NCBI GenBank assembly: GCA_038503075.1
Contig: JBCAML010000004.1
Coordinates: forward strand, 827,149-891,148
DNA: 64,000 bases
Origin: Gyromitra esculenta
Lineage: Eukaryota > Ascomycota > Pezizomycetes > Pezizales > Discinaceae
Reading direction: 5' to 3'
The number at the start of each line of letters is the position of its first letter. Positions within the stretch are counted from its first letter, which is position 1. Shown here one piece after another: positions 59,992 to 64,000 of this stretch. The translations under genes and the position numbers were made by a program. A model generated the notes under the pieces. The model had not been told where the DNA came from, ran no database searches, and worked only from the letters and a program-made list of their open reading frames with translations.

Positions 59992-62900
59992 TCAACTCGC
60001 ATCGCCAGCCCCGGTTGCACCGGTACCGGGCCTACTCTCAATAGCGACGGCATCGCCACGCCCTTCTACAGCATCCCGTACAGCGGCTACAACTTCACCG
60101 GGCACTCCATCACGGGAGACAGTACCGCGGCCAGAAGCGCTGCTGCTACGACGGCTGTGTTCGGTCGTGATTTGCGAGAGTGTCTTCTTCGCACCAATGA
60201 CAGGTTTACGGCTCCTTAAGCTCCCTTTCGCATCCACGTTTGCCGCTGCCACGGTAGATGATGAGAGACCGGGGGTGGTGGGCGCACCTGGTTTCTCCTC
60301 TACCGCGTCGAGGAGATACCATCTAAGACCATCGCTCAGCTCGAATGGGTTCTCGTCGTCTATACTTGCGCCATCGCTGCTGTTTAAGCTAGCTCTCTCA
60401 GCTGACATTGGTGGTAGCTGCGCCGTGCTCCGTGACAAATCAACGACTCGTTCCTCAACTCTTCCGATTCGTGCCAATAGCCAGTCTCGGCTTCCGAGCT
60501 TATGGCCTACCTCTTCCTTAAGGAAGAAGTGTGGCGCACCAACATTGAAAGCCGCCCAGGGTCTCGTGGCGCTGTTGCGCGTGGGTAGGAACAAGGCGAG
60601 GTCGCCACTCTTAAAACTCTTAAACGCAATTTTCTCATTCGCCTCGTCGCGTGCACGGTAATATTTTTCTCGATACGCACGACACTGTTTCATCAGCGTG
60701 CGAGCATCAGAGTCAGCCTTCCGAAGACGCGTGATAATAGTATCCGTAAACGCATCAAGATCAAGTGTAGTGGCAGTGAGATACTGGCCGTAAGCAGTAG
60801 ATTCCGCTTCTGAGTCCGTGTCTGACATCCAATAGATAACCTTGATATCCTCCGTAGACTGGACCGGGAGGATAAGGTGTCCACTCTTCGAGGGGCTTAG
60901 GTTCTTGGAGGCACTCATATTCTTAGAAGCACTCAGGTCATGCGTGCTCTTCCCAAGAATCATACTCTCCCCCATCCCCCCACCGCTGTTGCTCTCGCGA
61001 CGCCCGACTTTGACAATACTCATGACCCCTTCGCCTTCGCCGCGGACTACACGGTAACCCAGCGCTTCGAGTAACTGAATACTGCGGACGTTGCAAGTGT
61101 ATAATCGCTGCGTTAGATCCTTTGCCTTGAGAGTACGGGATTCAAAGCGAGCTTGCAGCTTATTCTTAGCTTCGTTGAGATCATCAGTTTTAAACTTAGC
61201 CTCCTGAAGCTGCGCGCAGAGGTCCGCAGTACGAGAGACAGATGATGAAATAAGGGTATCAATGCTCGTCATGAGGGTGTTAAGGTCCTCTGATGGAGGG
61301 TCACTAGAGAGGCGGGAGTGAGACTGTTTCATTGTTGCCGCCAACGATTCTTGTTGCTCAGCTTGAGTTGCATTTTGTGTCTTTGCACCATCCAGCACCT
61401 CTTTCATCCCCTTCATCTTCTCCTCAAGTCCCCTAATCGTTTCTCTCAGCCCTTCACTAATATCCCTCTCACCTTTCAACTCCTCTTCTACCCTCTCCCG
61501 CTTTTCCTGCTCTCCCTTAGCCTCGCTCCTCACCTTCTCGCACTCAGCCTCAAGTTCTTCTTCCCGCCCCCTCAACCTCTCTACCTCACCACCAACAACC
61601 TCTAGTTCCCCTTCCAGCGCCCGCATCCTCTCTTCTGCACTCCTCTTCCCACTCTCCTCCTCTCCGCGCAACTCCTCTAGTCGATCCATCTCCTCATAGG
61701 CCTCCTCCATCTTCCCCCGCAGTTCATCAATCTCCCGCTGGAACTCCTTCCGCTCAACAATATGCTGCTGATCCAGTGCCTCTAGATTTGCCATAAGATC
61801 ACGCTTAATATCCTCCGCCTGCGCCATGCGCGTATTAAGATCGTTCTCTGCTTCCGATTTTGTCGCAGCCTCGCGTTGCAAGCGCGAAGTAAGTTCGCGT
61901 TCAAGTGCCAGTTCAGCTTCGAGCGCAACAACACGGGCAGGCATCGGTCGGTCTGTATGCTCCGTTGAGATACGACGTATCGATATAGGTGATGATGGTG
62001 CTTCATGGCTTAGAATCCCCCCGCCTATGCTTCCAGGAAACGATTGGCCGGGCAATGGTGTTCCAGGGGCTTGCGGATTAGGCGAGCCGGCGGCTTGGTA
62101 TGCGCCTGCGTTTTGCTGACGGCTGCGATGTATCAGGTCCTCCAACTTCCGAATCCGGCTCTCATACCCTTTGATTCGTTCTGTCAGTTGTTCTTTATCT
62201 GCCCTCAGTGTTCTAACTTCATCGCTGCCTCCCACAAAGATGCTAGATGCGCCGAGTCCAGCTTCGTGTATACTGCCGTACTTGAACCCCTTTATCCGCC
62301 TCGTTGGATTTCGTCTCAGTGGCTCATCTAGCTTCGCTACTAGCGCAGTAACTTCCTTGACTACGGTATCCATCCCTTCGATTGGCTTGATACTCGCAAT
62401 GAATGCATCCACATCCATTCTCACAATTCTTGGCAGCCCACCACTGAAGTCACCGCGCGTGCTCAACTCCGCACGCACAACCTCGCCGCCGTCGTCAAGT
62501 GAGAAAGGCAGAAATCCTCCGACGTTGCGTTGCCATTTCTTGCGACGCTTTTCTTCCTCTTCTTTCAAAAGCGCAAGTTCCTCGGCCACACGTTTAGAGT
62601 CGGTGGAGAACTTCTCGGACCATTCGCGTCTATGCACGCACTCGATTAGGAGAGAACCGTAAATTAAAGGGAAACCGATAACCAAGGAAAGAAGGCGGAA
62701 GGAGGAGTGCTCTTCTTGGTAGGCAGTGTCGAGAGCGCTAATTTGAGGATTGATTGGAGCAGATATCTGCTGGATATGGGCAATTGTTTGGAGGTGGCGG
62801 GTACAGGTTGCTGCGGTTGAGTTCTAATAAGGATATTAGGTTAGAGATAAACTATGTGGGAAGGAGTGGTATACCTTTTGCTGGACTGCTTGCTGTAAAA

Positions 62901-63943
62901 GCCGCCCAACGTCTGTAACAGCATTTCCAAGCCCTGGCAAATACTCTTTCGTGGACGCATATGCTCTCTTACTCGCGATCGATATTGCCTTTGGGCCCTG
63001 TAGGCCCAGCACATACTCATAATCCGTGCGCACTTTCCTCACGATGGCATCAATCTCCCCGAGCAATGATTTCAAGGTCTCGGGTACGTCTCCCATCTTT
63101 GTACTCTGACTCTTTTGTATTTCGCCTTTCAGATTCGTAGTCCTCTCCACCACATCCTCGATCGTCCCACTCAGTTCTACGACATCCTTTTCAAACTTCT
63201 GTGCAGAGGCTTCCGCCTCGACAGCCGCAATCTGGACCGCTTTGACGTCGAAGAAGTCAGACAACACCTTAACTTCCCTTTGCCGCCCCCCTTCACCTCC
63301 TGCCAGTCCGTATTTGCAGAGCTCCTCGTGTACCGCAACTCTTGTCAACCGTGTTACGCTAGGCTCCCACTCCCGCAACACCTTATCTTGCTTTGTTAGA
63401 ACTACATTTGCCCAATTCCGTAGCTTGCCAAGACTGTTCTGCAGGCCGGTAGAATGGCTTTCGAGATTCGAGAATGCGACGACGACGGCACGCTGGATCG
63501 TAGAGATAGCAGTGTCAGTCTCGGTTATGGTCGAGGCGAGTGTTTGCGTGTGATTCAGCACGGATTCGGACCAGAGGAGTCGCTTCTTGAAGAGTGTGCG
63601 CCAAGACGAGAGGTCAGTTTCGGAGGTGAGCGAGTCCGGGAAAGGTGAGGGTGTTTGGACACGAGGAAGGGGGGTAGACGGCGGCGGTGATGTGGTAGTG
63701 AGAAGACGACGGTCAAAGAGGTAAATTTCACGCTAAAACAAATAGTAATAACAAAATTATCAGTAACTTTTTCTTTTCGCTTCTGCGATTGGGCGAGTTT
63801 AGAATAGCTCTGGTGTGGGGGAGACGGAAACCTCATTCGACAGTGTCTGTGCTTTGATGTTACGTCCCAGAACCGTCATGAGAATCTGGCAGGCTGGGGG
63901 CATGGAGATATTTCGTTCGATCCATCTTCGCAGCTCGTCGACC
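59992..63943 (-). CDS. ATG11: Autophagy-related protein Atg11, first exon outside window
   Basis: Scaffold of selective autophagy (Cvt, mitophagy, pexophagy) that links receptors to the Atg1 kinase at the phagophore assembly site. Exons visible: 63943-63832, 63732-62875 and 62823-59992 (introns 99 and 51 bp). An acceptor CCAG at 63944 shows at least one more exon beyond the right edge. The first visible exon reads VDELRRWIERNISMPPACQI then ILMTVLGRNIKAQTL, the ubiquitin-like N-terminal part. It is followed by IYLFDRR and by the long helical region (NLESHSTGLQNSLGKLRNWA, later DYEYVLGLQGPKAISIA). Extensive coiled coils rich in E, K and R lie around 61400-61900. The C-terminal Atg11 domain near 60200-60900 includes LFLPTRNSATRPWAAFNVGA and FFLKEEV. 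The stop is at 59994-59992. About 1267 residues are present. Confidence 0.93.
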
Positions 63944-64000
63944 CTGGTTGTTCACACAAACGTGTGCGCGTCAGCCTCCAGACAAGCTCCATAAGCTCGA

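Noticed and set aside
1..64000. CRISPR arrays, bacterial operons, prophage or insertion sequences with transposase
   Set aside because: No regularly spaced direct repeats, ribosome-binding sites or transposase frames are present. All supported genes are eukaryotic and intron-bearing.

Overview
The window reads as nuclear DNA of a filamentous ascomycete (Pezizomycotina). Coding regions are cut by short spliceosomal introns, mostly 49-144 bp, with GTRNGY donors, CTAAY/CTGAY branch sites and YAG acceptors. The recognisable genes (fungal NOT1, SLD5, an HMT1-type ABC transporter, CENP-H, ERG13, HOM6, PBY1, ATG11) are ascomycete housekeeping genes. The CorA-like and F-box families look like those expanded in Leotiomycetes, but that placement is an inference.

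Layout. 1-5839: 3' part of NOT1 (+). 7607-10269: a secreted M20 carboxypeptidase (-) and GINS subunit SLD5 (+), divergent from a 322-bp shared promoter that holds a perfect G-quadruplex motif. 13914-18695: a 12-exon HMT1-type half ABC transporter with a tail of about 530 residues. 19896-20921: CENP-H. 22834-23143: two almost identical intron-containing tRNA-Ile(AAU) genes in divergent orientation. 25107-26750: ERG13 (-). 29009-30367: HOM6 (-). 32038-32485: small membrane protein. 37363-38903: F-box-like protein. 41959-44671: PBY1 (SurE-like plus tubulin-tyrosine-ligase-like domains). 46454-48192: protein kinase. 49432-52396: two decayed genes, one CorA-like. 55887-58509: RING-H2 protein whose single intron lacks a usable AG. 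59992-63943: ATG11 (-), 5' end outside the window.

Between these lie long gene-poor stretches, above all 20.9-25.1, 32.5-37.4, 38.9-42.0 and 52.4-55.9 kb, which look AT-rich by eye. Reading them on both strands gave six short elements with inverted termini, each flanked by TA, as expected of non-autonomous Tc1/mariner-type elements (28090-28265, 28313-28573, 30790-31158, 31161-31414, 45884-46029, 59066-59365). There are also two other inverted-repeat elements (53087-53388, about 54440-54830). In several of them the two arms differ only by transitions, as repeat-induced point mutation would leave them. In-frame TAG or TAA codons in the kinase 3' region and the CorA-like gene fit the same process.

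The identified genes do not form a single pathway. They cover mRNA deadenylation (NOT1, PBY1), replication and chromosome segregation (SLD5, CENP-H), sterol and amino-acid synthesis (ERG13, HOM6), heavy-metal or vacuolar transport (HMT1-like) and selective autophagy (ATG11). I found no clear new multi-gene system. The most distinctive part is the 37-56 kb accessory region, where signalling-type genes, decaying genes and inverted-repeat elements are interspersed. All exon boundaries were read by eye without transcript data.
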